From positions 19,479,881 through 19,543,880 of the forward strand of contig JACMZG010001914.1 of NCBI GenBank assembly GCA_018340805.1: a stretch of 64,000 bases of DNA, written 5' to 3'. The stretch's first letter is position 1, and each line of letters begins with the position of its first letter. This DNA comes from Microvelia longipes (lineage: Eukaryota > Arthropoda > Insecta > Hemiptera > Veliidae). Both the position numbers and the translations under genes were made by a program. Below the pieces are notes generated by a model that had not been told where the DNA came from, did not search any database, and was given only the letters and a program-made list of their open reading frames with translations. Shown piece by piece: positions 23,995 through 34,900 of the stretch.

Positions 23995-24435
23995 ATGGGA
24001 GAAGAGAAGGCACTAGATGATAAGAGATGGTGTTCCGTTCCATACATTGGCCCCTTATCCCAGAAAGTAGCTTCCGTCTTACAAAATAATAATTTTAACG
24101 TGAGTTTTAGTACATATAGCACGCTTCGGAATCATTTGAGTAGGGTTAAGGACCCCGTGCCTAATAAATCAAAGAGTGGTGTTTACATGGTTCAATGCGG
24201 TGTTTGTAAGTCGGAGTACTTAGGTCAGACAGGTAGGAGCATAAGTACCCGTATTTCGGAGCATTTAAAGAATACAGGTAGCAGGTTCTATGACCATATT
24301 AATGCTGAAGATCATATGAACGGTCCGCATCAGGTTGGGTTCCTTCATTTTGCAAATAAGGGCGTAAGCTAGACTTCTTGGAGAAATTAGAGATTCTAAG
24401 GAGTCAGGAAGCAGTGGAGAACTTAACTTGAACGT
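23995..24435 (+). pseudogene. Second Penelope-like GIY-YIG endonuclease fragment
   Basis: The open part (23995-24372) reads PYIGPLSQKVASVLQ (residues 16-30), the usual PLE linker motif, then GVY (62-64), C68 and C71, YLGQTGRS (75-82), and R86 with E89-H90: a well-preserved GIY-YIG core. A frameshift near 24365 moves the C-terminal LDFLEKLEILRSQEA into another frame, which stops at about 24430. The RT is missing upstream, so this is a 5'-truncated insertion. It belongs to a different PLE lineage from the 20.6-22.2 kb copy, judged by the divergent core and a different 3' end. Confidence 0.85.
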
Positions 24436-24800
24436 CAGAGGGAAAGATCACCCCTTCTACTAGCTCTCCTGAAGGTACCGCCCCCGCTCCAACCAGTCTA
24501 TCACGGGCTCACCGACATCGTTGAGTCGAAAAAGAAGAGGAAGAATATTACTAATTCTATTTAGTTTTTACGTTTTAATGTCTTTCTTTTAGCTGTTTTC
24601 TTATAATTATTCCTGGTAATTTCATTTGTCTTTTATTTAATTTTTATTGTCTTTACTGTATTTTGACTTGGTTTTTTTTATACATTTTTAACTGTTTTAA
24701 TTATTTGTATTTTTACTTATTTGTACAGGCACTGATGATGGCCTCATGTAGGTTGAAAGCGCTTTGAATAAATTAATTGTTTTGTGGAGAGACTCTTTTC
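24436..24800 (+). ncRNA. PLE 3' region with hammerhead ribozyme motif
   Basis: The tail of the preceding endonuclease fragment contains CTGATGA (24732-24738), a 4 bp stem II (GCCT 24741-24744 with AGGT 24750-24753), and GAAA (24755-24758), then AGCGCTTT and a GTGGAGAGACT end. This matches the minimal hammerhead described in Penelope-like elements. Pairing of stem I is weaker than in the 29.57 kb copy. Activity is inferred only. Confidence 0.6.
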
Positions 24801-25139
24801 TTCGTTCCTTTCATTATGAACAACTCCACTGGTGCTCATTCAAAATCATAGACTTTTTATTCTTTCTTTCTATAAAACAACTAGTCATTTTATGTATTAA
24901 TGATTTAACGATAACATTTGTACAATCATCCTGAAGTAAGTACTACACCTCATATAAAATACTCTCATATCCAATTTAGCGAATTTTCATAATGAAAATG
25001 ACGCTTATGAGGTTGTTCGGATGACGGAAGTTGAGGGTGGGAGTGAGTGGAATCGGTTCCTATTGGTTCTGATAACAAATTATGTCCGAAAAAAGTTAAT
25101 ATATATTATGTAATTACTTATTATACATAAATATATATC

Positions 25140-26190
25140 TTGCGGAGGTTAAACTCAGTTTGTTTCTATTTTACCCTGAAAATCTAAAAAAAGATTTACA
25201 ATTCTTTATTTCTTCTTATATTTGGTTTAACTTGGAGCCCCAATCCAACATCAAGAGCAGAGATGTAAATTCAGATGTAAATATCTAGAACAAACCAAAT
25301 CTTTTTCTCTCTTACAACAGCAGAAAATGTATGAAAAGTCTTCCTATTACATTGTTCCAGGCACGTAACCAGATAGGGGCCAGATTGAAAATAATTGTTC
25401 CCCTATAAATCCCTAATCTATGCATCTAAATCCTCTTGTACAAACCCTATCCTGAAATACCTGCATGTAATTTTGCGAGCACCTGAGGAGGCAGTGAAGG
25501 AGACAATGGAGGACCTCCCACACCTTGAAAAAATACGGCCCCCAGAATATACAATTCGACAAATGTATACAGCATCACTGAACACACAAATTGAACTAAT
25601 GCTATTAATAAGATGAAACTTGATATGTTAGTCTTATTATTTTTATTATTTATAAAATTTACGGACTAATGTCCTTTACAAAGTTGCAAAATAGTTGTGT
25701 TCTAATATAAACTAAAGTTTAAAAAAAAATCTTTTTAAATGTGAATAAAATATGAACATCTTAAAATAAAATTTAAAACAAGTAAAAATAAAAAACAAAA
25801 TTTAAAGTAAAGTCTAAATAACTTTACCATCGAAATAAAATGAAAAAAAAAAAAATAAATAAAAGCATATAAAAAAACATGAACAAAAGAAAGAACAGCA
25901 AACTCTTTTAGTTAATGAAAATGAAACAAAGATCAGTCTAGTTACAGTCAGAAGCTATAATAAGTTACATATGAAATATAAATTTTTTATTTAAAATATG
26001 TTAATAATTAATTTTATTTATTGTATGTTATAACATATAAAAATATATTAATACATTCCTATATCTACAAACCACAACATATTATAAAAATGTCATTGTA
26101 TGTTATAAATGATGTTGATTCGCTTAATGTCCAANTGTTTTTTTTAAAAAACTTTAAAATGCTTTCAAAAAAAGTATTTTCGTGTTAATA
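25140..26190. other. Unmatched insert within family C copy 1
   Basis: Contains a 73-codon open frame at 25395-25616 (+) with no recognised domain. The rest is A/T-rich without repeats matched in this window. I see no gene I can support. Confidence 0.4.
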
Positions 26191-26954
26191 GACGACTAGC
26201 TGAATCGATTAAGACCAATTTCAGCTTTCAATCAAACCATCAACAAATTGCGCAATCGGTATACATAATTATATAATCTTGTTATTATGTATACGTCTAA
26301 GTCAAAGCTCGTAAAGAATCTGTTGGGTTCCAATAGTGTTTAGAGGGTGGGATATAAGTTTATAAAAAGAGACCTCTACCTCTTGCTCCATCATGGTAAG
26401 AGGCCTACTGTCCCCAGAGAAGACAGGGCAAAAAATGCTCCACTTGAACCCGGCCGAGCTAAGCAGACCCGTAAAGAGGAAGACATCGAAGTAGTCTTTA
26501 TATGGTCGAAGTTATTCTAAACACGATGCGACCAGTTTCAGCTCATCGACAATCCTAAGGTGACGCAAAACGGTTTTTTATTTTAAATAATCAATGATAA
26601 TTTTTTCACACCTAACGATAATTTCTCCAATAAACAATTTTGTTTACAAAACAATTTGACATTTTCTTTAAATTTTATAGACAATCATAAATGTAAGTAA
26701 GAGTTTATACCTAATTGTAATAGTGGACGATAACTAAAGCTGATGAAAGATGAAAACTATAATCTTTTCTTACCCTTTTATACAAGGTTACTTCAACAAG
26801 TTGCAAGTGTGGATTTTTTTCCTTGTATCTTTATACATCTATAAAAAAACGTATAAGTTATGTATTTAATTATTATATTTTCTATATTGCTTGTTACTGT
26901 AATATTTTTGCTTACTATAATAATAGAGGATTGATAAAATCAAATTTGTGAGAA

Positions 26955-27170
26955 ATGCCTCTCTCAGGCCCGCGAAGCGGCCTGTGAAACGAGTCTGTGA
27001 AAATTCGCTAAAATAGGTGGCAAAATGCTGTAACAAGAAACGATGTGAACCATACATTAATACAAAACACAACAATGTTGCCGCGAAGCGGTCAGGGAGG
27101 CCCCCGGGCCGCGAAGCGGCCCGGCGGGCTGACGCCGCGTAGCGGCTACGGGCCCAAGGCCCGTATTTTT
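26955..27170. repeat. GC-rich cluster of GCGAAGC mini-hairpins (family C end)
   Basis: Successive short palindromes GGCCCGCGAAGCGGCC, GCCGCGAAGCGG, GGGCCGCGAAGCGGCCC, GCCGCGTAGCGGC and GGGCCCAAGGCCC. Each is a perfect stem closed by GAA, GTA or CAA, in otherwise about 25 percent GC DNA. Open frames over this block on the minus strand are side effects of its composition. Confidence 0.85.
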
Positions 27171-27180
27171 CTATAAGTAA

Positions 27181-27681
27181 TATTTCTATAGTGAACAAAA
27201 ATATTTTTACAAAGATATTTTAAACTAGATAATGCATTTTGCATTAAATTTTGTAATTTATGAAACTATAAGAGATAATATTAGAGATAATTAACAAATT
27301 TTATGGATTATAAAACTTTCCGGTTGAGGAAAAGTTTTATCACTGATAAACTTTTTGTTTTGGGGGGTGTTAAAGTTTACCAGGACTAAGCACTGGGGAA
27401 TCTGTTAAGCTTTCTTATTAGAGGGATTATTGAGTATTATTACTTTCTAATCTTTTAGGAGATGGAAATATTTAATTGCGTAACATATCCAGGTTTCAGA
27501 ATTTTTTATTTAAAACTCTAATAAAAGCAGTGTGTGTGTGTATAAAGGGTCAGAGCATGTATAATCGGTTAAACTCACGATTGCAAAACGCTGTGTTTTA
27601 CAACCGGCAGTGAGTTTGTAGCAGAAAGCTTTTCGCGATTCATAGAGATAGTTGTAAGGTTGGCAATACCAATAGCGGGAA
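27181..27681. other. Family C 3' flank with TTTATCACTGATAAA palindrome
   Basis: A perfect odd palindrome at 27336-27350 follows CCGGTTGAGGA. A similar order (GTCTGGTTGAGGA then CTATCAGTGATAG) follows family C copy 2 at 40831-40928. Nothing coding. Confidence 0.4.
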
Positions 27682-28384
27682 AACGAAAGGGTGATCAAAT
27701 TTGTTTTATCATAGGATTAGCATGGGAGCCAATATAATGCTTCTTTTATTTTTTTATTATTTGTTAATTTGTGATAAATGAACGACCATCAGTGCTTAAA
27801 AAATCAACTATATTTAATGAATAAATACTTCGATTATTTCAGGATTTTAAATATAGAATTCGGCTCTTGTGACTACAGACTTGGATTTGTTAGATTTAAC
27901 TGAGAAATAATAAAACCTTAACAGATAATATAACAAACTAATTACAAAGGAAGAGTGAATTTAGTGATTTATTAATTATTTTAGTGAGTAAATAAAATTG
28001 ATAAACAATTAATAAATTAAAACACCATTATTCTGAAAATCAGCTTCTTATCAGTTAATTTAAATACCTGTTACAACTTATTTAAACAATTTAATGCCAT
28101 AAAAAGGTAATTTTGTGAGATTGTTCAAACAGAAATTATTTAAAAGTAACATAAATTAAAAATAAATAAAATAAAACACTTAATTGTGATTTTCACCTTC
28201 TTTTCACTCAATTTAAATACTTGTGATAACCTATTAAACCCTATTTTTCAATGATATAGTTATTCTACTGTGTTCTTAAGCCCTAAAATTAATTGAATTA
28301 AAGCAAATTGTGAAACAATTTAAAGAAATAGTTGTCACAAAAATGAAAAACCATGAGGACTTTAACAATGATCACCCTTTCGTT
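27682..28384. mobile_element. Possible 703 bp element with 16 bp inverted ends
   Basis: AACGAAAGGGTGATCA (27682-27697) is repeated in perfect inversion at 28369-28384. Inside, two diverged copies of a segment with AAAACAC, TTCTTATCAGTTAATTTAAA and TAAACAATTT-type blocks lie about 150 bp apart (about 28018-28100 and 28168-28245). No target duplication and no ORF found. Confidence 0.45.
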
Positions 28385-29515
28385 ATCAATTTCTTATTAG
28401 CGACGGTGGCGCAGCTACGGACTTTGAATCGCGATTTAGAAAGTTAGCTACTTACTAGAAATCAAACAACTAGTTCCCCTCTTCCTGTATGATTATAACC
28501 CCTTACCCGATCGTTGTGTTTTTAATTTTTTATAATTACGATAGCTAAAAGTGTAAATAGTAAATAGTACGATAAATAGTAAATAATTTATTTTTTATTC
28601 CATTTATATTTAATGATTACTAATCACAAGTGATAATCAATTTGAAAAAGATCATATTTGACGGCTTTCTCAATATGATGTGTGAAGGTAGTCCAATTAC
28701 AGTTTTCGAACCCTATTAATTCGACCCTAATAAATTTGAACCCTGAAACCCCCAGGCATTTTGCAAGAAACACCTTTTTTTACTAACGTCAAATTATCAA
28801 TATGAATAAGTTTTTTTTAAAAAAAAGTTCAATCCAATTCGCTTAAAAAATATAAATTACGTTCAATCCAAGTAATAAAAATATTTGGAGTTTTAAATTT
28901 TTCTAGCTTTTCCCAAAGTATTCAAAATAAAAACCTTGTTACCATACCCTACAGGCTCTTATAAAAAATGTTTTTCACGCTACTAGTCATTTTTCCACAT
29001 GACCCTATTGTATGTATGTTTGTGTTAGTGAGAGCACATCAGTGTGAAGTATTTTTCAGTCCATAATATCTCTTATCAGAGCTGTTCACTCCTCACCGGA
29101 CATTTCATCCCTCTAATCCCGCAACATTTTTTAACATTTTTGTTGCTACAACATTTTTTTCTGCTAAAACATTATTTTTTGCAAGTCTAAAGTCTGTTTC
29201 CAGTTATACTCTCAGTAAAACATTTTTTTCACTTGTTAAGTAACACAATTTTTTCTCTTTCAAATATTTTTTTATGAATAAAAATGTATTAAATTATTTT
29301 AACTTTTCCTTACCTTTTTCTCTAGATATATAGCAAAAGTATTGTTTTCACTACAAATACCAGAAACTGCGATTTCTCTGGAATCATCCGTATATTTTAT
29401 CATCTCTAGGTATTTTAGATATTTTAAGATTCTTTTATCATTAAATTGTCGTTAAAACTTTGGATCAGTGTCACGCATATGTCCCAAGAAAAATTAATTT
29501 GTTTGTAATAGAACG
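28385..29515. other. AT-rich DNA, nothing firm
   Basis: A weak tRNA-like stretch (GGTGGCGCAGCTACGGAC, about 28406-28423) lacks a second box. Nothing else recognised. Confidence 0.4.
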
Positions 29516-29519
29516 AAAG

Positions 29520-29640
29520 AATAAAAAGTCTCTCCACAGTTAAAGATTTTATTAAAAGTAAAGCAGAGCGCTTTCGACCTAACAAGAGGTCATCATCAGT
29601 GCCGTTGAGGCGAGATAAGTGTTAAAAAAGGTAGTTTTAA
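29520..29640 (-). ncRNA. PLE 3' end with well-formed hammerhead motif
   Basis: On the minus strand: GGCA, CTGATGA (29599-29593), a 5 bp stem II GACCT/AGGTC with a 6-base loop, GAAA (29575-29572), the stem-III-type AGCGCT, then C and TGC (29565-29563) pairing with GCA to make stem I. All conserved hammerhead core positions are present, and the predicted cut would follow the C at about 29566. Downstream is the usual GTGGAGAGACTTTTTATTC PLE tail. Known precedent: hammerheads in Penelope-like elements. Activity not shown. Confidence 0.72.
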
Positions 29641-32600
29641 ATATAAAACAGAATCAAGATGGTTTGAGTAGGCTTGTAACAAGACACATACGAATTTGTT
29701 TGTTTTATTCCTTGTTGTTTGACTGAAGGAAACTTTTATGTCTCCTTAAAAGTGTTACTGAGCTTTTTAAATATAAAATAAAATATATTTATTAATTAAT
29801 GTAAAAAGAGTTTTTATGTTATCTATTTTAGGAATGTTTGTGTAGAAACTTTAAAAAATATTATTTTAAATTCTATGGTAATACTGTATCATAGACTCAT
29901 AAGACCTTTGTAGCGATAATAGACAGCTATCATAACATTCCATGTGGTGTATTGTTAAATGCATTTTCATTGTTTTTGTTTTCAGATGGTGAAAATGTAA
30001 ACAAAACATAGGAGTGTTGTGTTTATTTATTTTAGAATATTTTAAGGGAAAATGGAAATGTAGTTTAGAGATGTATGATGTATTTCAAAGGTTTTTGAGG
30101 TATATTTTATGGGAGGGTCTAATTTTATAGATTTAGTTTTTGGTTAAGTTTGTTCAATTTTTTATTAATTTTATTGATCTTTGCAAAATATAGATTTTTT
30201 TATTCTATAAGTGAGAATGTCGTATTCCACTCAAGTGTCGAAAATGTCAATTTTTTATCATAAAAGAGTCTATTTTTTATATTTTGTGAGTTTAGTTTTT
30301 TAACTTAGACCACTTTCCTTTTCTAATAGGTGAAATAGGTCCACAAATAACTTTTTTGTCTTAAGGTTCAAAGCTATTTAGAGTCATTCCAACTCTAACT
30401 CTCTAACTATTATGCGTACATTCATTTGACTGTGTATCTCCGAAAAGAACATGTACTAACTTTTCTTCCCTTATGGATTTTTAACCCACTTCTTTATTGG
30501 TAAGGAAATTTTTTCCTCTCTTTTGAAGTAGGGGATAATAACAATAATTCTTTTTAGCAAAATAATTGCAATCACGCTGCACTAGCTATATTGCTAGTGC
30601 GTATACTTTTTATTTGTAGTTTAATTATAGGTATGCACTGGAAGGTTTTGATTGACATTTTCATTAATATTAGTCATCTCTGTTATCAAACTGCGAGATA
30701 AACACGTTACATGACGGTGAGAATTACAATATGTTTTAATGCAAACAAAAACGAACTGCCAAATTGAAAACTAAGCTTTTCCATCTTTCATTTGATTATT
30801 TACATGAAAATTAGTTTAGCACTATAACCTTTATTTACATTATTTATTTACATACTTTATTCTTATAAAGAACCCGATCTATTCAAGAAATTTTCAACAT
30901 TCTCTTTTAACTTTACATTTTAAACGCCTCTCTCCAGCTCTCTTCTAATTTCCCGAATGTCCAAGTCTCATTTGATTATTTACATAAAAATTAGTTACCT
31001 TAATTTATATTATGTTTTTCCATTATATTGAAACCAGTAAATATCGGCGTACAATATAGCGTACAATATATTCAATGGAGAAAAAATGCGCAAATTTGTG
31101 GAAAAATTAGGAAACTTATAGTAAAAATTGTCAACTTAATCTTTCTTTAACTTAGACTTAACCTTTATTACCTTCGTTTTGATGAGTCTGTCTAGACGTG
31201 ACGTCGGAGTGGATTAACGCTCTTCAGTTACGGCTTGTAATATATCAATTTCATAACGAACATGTAGTTATTGAGTATCCCAAAATTTTAAAACGACTGG
31301 TTGGATTTTGACCAAATTTTAAATCAGTTGTTCCTCTTATATCACTTAATTTATATTGTTAGAATCGGTCGAGGCTGGAGGTCGCTGCCGCGGTTATCCA
31401 TTCAGCTATCTATAAATATTTACAGATACATATTTGTTGGGTTTTCAAGATTCATTGATACCGAAACAAGGGTAACTAATAAATTATTAACGGTGTAAGG
31501 CTGTGCTCATCGGTGCGGTGGCAATTACGGGAATACACTACTGTATTGCATATTTAGTATAAATTAAAAATCGCGGGCGCGATTTTTAAAGGGGAATTGA
31601 TGGTTTAACATAATATAACGTCCCACTATATTTCGTTACGTCTAACTCATCAGGGAACTCACTCTGACCTTCAATTAAAGTTCCGAAGAATATAATGTGA
31701 AGTAATTACCAGAGACGAGCCGTGCTATCTTACCGCCATCATGCTTAGCAAGCAAAACATATATAATTTGATACTACCGAATTTTGTAAAACATGAATAA
31801 TTGACATAATATAATTATGCTAAAAAAGCCTAGGAAATGTAACAAGCAAAATGCTGCATGTCGAGCCATCAATGATGACGAATGTTGAATGATAAAACAG
31901 TTACCAGATATAGCATTGCATTTTGTTTCATACATTTTCTATGTGTCTCTCGCACAATTATATTGTGTCAACTATTCATGTTTTGCTAAACTTGGTAGTA
32001 TCAAATATTATAAGTTATATATGTATGAATTGATGTATATATGTATCTCTCTTAAAAGTTTAATAAGTTAAAAATGTAACTTTTTTTTTGTTTTTTCACT
32101 TATCTCTAAGAAAACAATAACATATTTATTAATCTATTACCATTATCAAGTCACCATTAATGACGTGACCATTAATCAAGTCACGATTGATAATAATTAA
32201 AATTAATATTTATTTATCAAGCTTTTTTATCAAATATAAACTGTATTGTCAGTACTTTTCAAATACCGTTACTGACATGTAACTATAAAAACTATCACCG
32301 AACTACTTAGATTAGATTTTGCTTTAAGAACTAAAAGAAAACTACTTTTCTCCAAGCATGTAATCAAGACACACCTAAAGGAAATTAGAACAATTTAAAA
32401 ACTACCTGAATCAGAAAACCTTTTACAGCCTTTTTAACACAATTATAGTTTTACAACCCCTAAATTTACAAAAGCGTTTACCTCTAAGAGAAAGAGAAAT
32501 TGTTCACTTCTCCCTCTATTTTTGCCAGAAAACATTAATGAACATTGAAACGAAATTTTATTTTTAAAATGTTCAATCATAAAGTCAAATTGAAATTATA

Positions 32601-33130
32601 ATTGCTCTGTTATATTATATTAAATTAAATATTATATATTCTTAATATTATAATATTATAATAATTATAATATTATAATTTTAACAGCATGAGTAGTTTT
32701 TTGATTCTCCTGTTTATTATGAATTATTCACTATTTAAGGTTTTTTATTTTTAGGTATTAACGTGTAACATGAATATGCTCAGTGTGGAGCGAAATATAG
32801 TTCGGTAAAAACAATATTCACTTTGTCTCATTTGTGCCCACTCATCACTACTAAACTAATATGGAGACCAATCATGCAAATCATTTATATATTCTTTTAT
32901 AACAATATGTAATATTATTGAATTACATAATAATATTTATGTATATTATATTACACGTATATTATAGTATATAATTTTATTGTATGATATTATATTATGT
33001 TATATTTGCACTGTTACTTATTCAATAATTATATGTTAATAATTGTATGATATTGTATAAGTCTGATCGTAAATTTAAATTTAATAGAATTTTTACTTTT
33101 CGTTATTTGTACCGGAGGTAATAAATATAA
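29641..33130. other. Long AT-rich stretch, nothing recognised
   Basis: About 3.5 kb without a supportable exon, RNA gene or repeat shared with the window. A 9 bp stem around GGGC occurs at about 31567-31588 (AAAAATCGC/GCGATTTTT). Confidence 0.4.
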
Positions 33131-33134
33131 AAAA

Positions 33135-33274
33135 TAAGTTTATAAGAAAAGTATTGTGTTTGCAAAAAAATCCAAGACCGGTATGACACCGGAATTATCC
33201 TTTTTAGGTCTTTTTCAAGACTCTGAGTAGTTTTCTCAAGTTGCTGTCTATTGTAATATATATATATAATATAT

Positions 33275-33362
<88 letters not shown>

Positions 33363-33560
33363 ATATATATAATATATATAATATATATATAACGTATGTA
33401 TGTATCACGTTTCTATATGACGCTTTCTTGGATTAAAATAAAACTTAACACAACCTATATATAAACCTTGTTAATGTCCCAAACCTTATTGTTTATAAGC
33501 ATGTGTGTGACGTCATTAACCCACAAAAATGATCCCAAAAGTTTTTAAAAAATCACAACC
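33135..33560 (+). repeat. Family A fragment interrupted by (TA)n
   Basis: The 5' part, from AAAAGTATTGTGTTTGCAAA to AGTTGCTGTCTATTG, is followed by a TA run (33256-33391) exactly where other copies have the TGTGTGTGTG tract. It then continues near GTGACGTCATTAACCCAC (CRE at 33508-33515). The TA run has probably replaced or grown from the GT tract. Confidence 0.7.
33256..33391. repeat. (TA)n microsatellite
   Basis: About 135 bp with several TAATA interruptions, inside a family A copy. Confidence 0.95.
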
Positions 33561-34207
33561 GGAGGCCTCTTCATTTATAATTTTGTTTTAATATGATTTA
33601 AATGAATTGAAAAGATTTTAGAAACTCGGCAGTAATTGTTATGTGTATAGTTTAGCGGGAATGTAATTAGCCTTTATGTTGGTGTTGGCCTAATAACAAT
33701 TAGATGTAAAGAGGGAAATTTCCCATTGGGGCATTTAAAGGCGCAGAAACAGTTGTATCAGCTTTTGAGGTTCTTTTAAAGATTTTTATACAAAGTTTGA
33801 TTTTATTTGTGCTGAGTTTCTAGATTTTAGTAGTTTCAGGGAATTACTAAAGAGACAATGAAGAGTAAAGTAACCTATAAGATAACACAAGGATAAATAT
33901 TTAACCTTTATCTTTTTATTCTGTTTTGATTATTTTTAGTGTATAAAGGGGATCCGATAGTAGAATTATCGAGGGGTGTAGATTGTCGTACTGTACAAGA
34001 TTAAGCCGGGGTTAGAATAGCAGTTGAAACTGTAGTATTGCTAGCAAAGTACTGTTGTACTTTGCTAGCAATATTTGTGGGCTAAAATTGCACTACTGCT
34101 TATTACTTTGCAATTTCATTTGCAATTCTTATAACTTTCTTCTCCTTACTTGCTCACTATTCCTGCTTAAGATTTCGGTTTGAGCTTTATCATGACTAAT
34201 TGTTATA
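33561..34207. other. AT-rich DNA with a perfect 17 bp hairpin
   Basis: TATTGCTAGCAAAGTAC (34036-34052) and its exact reverse complement (34057-34073) are separated by TGTT. No gene seen. Confidence 0.6.
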
Positions 34208-34900
34208 GTAATGCTATCGCTTCGCTCGTCCTCAGGATATACGATTCGCCAAACTTATGCAGCAACACATTGTAATACATCCGTTTCATTCACAGCGGTC
34301 ACCCATAAAGAACTGATCAAGCTCGATACTGCTTAACTTTTATGATCCATCAAAAATCATAGACATACGAGTACTTGTCGTATTGAAACGAAACTTACTG
34401 TACCTATTTATTACGTAAAGCCATATACTTGTACCAAATTTCAACTCAATTAGATTATTTTTCATAAATTAACTTACACAAGTCATTAAATACAAATAGA
34501 ACTAATGCTGATAGTGATGACATATGGCCATATGTTATTCCTATACATTGCTACATGCGTGCCAAATCTCAATTCTCTCGTATAATGTTTCCGCGTTTTA
34601 TGATGTTTCGAAATTTTCGTTGAGTCCATTATTGAGGGTTAACGACGTCGCAAATAAATTATTTTCCGATTGGCACAACTGCAGCTATATGCTGAATGTT
34701 TTACAAAGTTTCAACTCTCTATCATCAATACACTCGGAGCTACAAGGATAACAGACACACACACATAGACAGAGAATTTTGTAAAAACCCTCTTTACAAG
34801 GTCTTAAAAACACGTATAAATCCGGTGACATCCCGGTTTCGGATTTTTTCGCTAACACAATACTTTTCCTATATACCTACAGTATAAATGAGGAAAAGTT
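34208..34900 (-). repeat. Family A repeat with 5S-like module
   Basis: Minus-strand copy beginning CGAACTTTTCCTCATTTATA and ending in the GACGAGCGAAGCG region. The 5S-like module at about 34287-34350 reads GGATCATAAAAGTTAAGCAG, TATCGAGC, TGATCAGTT, then TATGGGTGACCGC. The CCGTA end is lost. Confidence 0.85.

Larger units (their letters stand above)
24978..27180 (+). repeat. Family C repeat, copy 1 (long)
   Basis: The start GCGAATTTTCATAATGAAAA and GACGCTTATGAGGTTGTTCG are shared with 39162 (copy 2). After a short TA-rich part there is about 1 kb not present in copy 2 (25140-26190). The match resumes at GACGACTAGCTGAATCGATT (about 26191), then TATAAAAAGAGACCTCTACC (about 26360), CATGGTAAGAGGCC, and TCTTTATATGGTCGAAGT, and ends in the GC-rich hairpin cluster (26960-27170). 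The N at 26135 lies inside it. Class unknown. Confidence 0.75.

Noticed and set aside
25395..25616. 73-codon open frame with an acidic, helical-looking middle
   Set aside because: No family recognised, in unmatched DNA within a repeat, no supporting signals. Could be a decayed transposon fragment but unsupported.
26866..27198. 110-codon open frame on - strand rich in Ala, Arg and Gly
   Set aside because: It runs across the GC-rich hairpin cluster of family C; composition explains it. The same applies to 40388-40707 (-).
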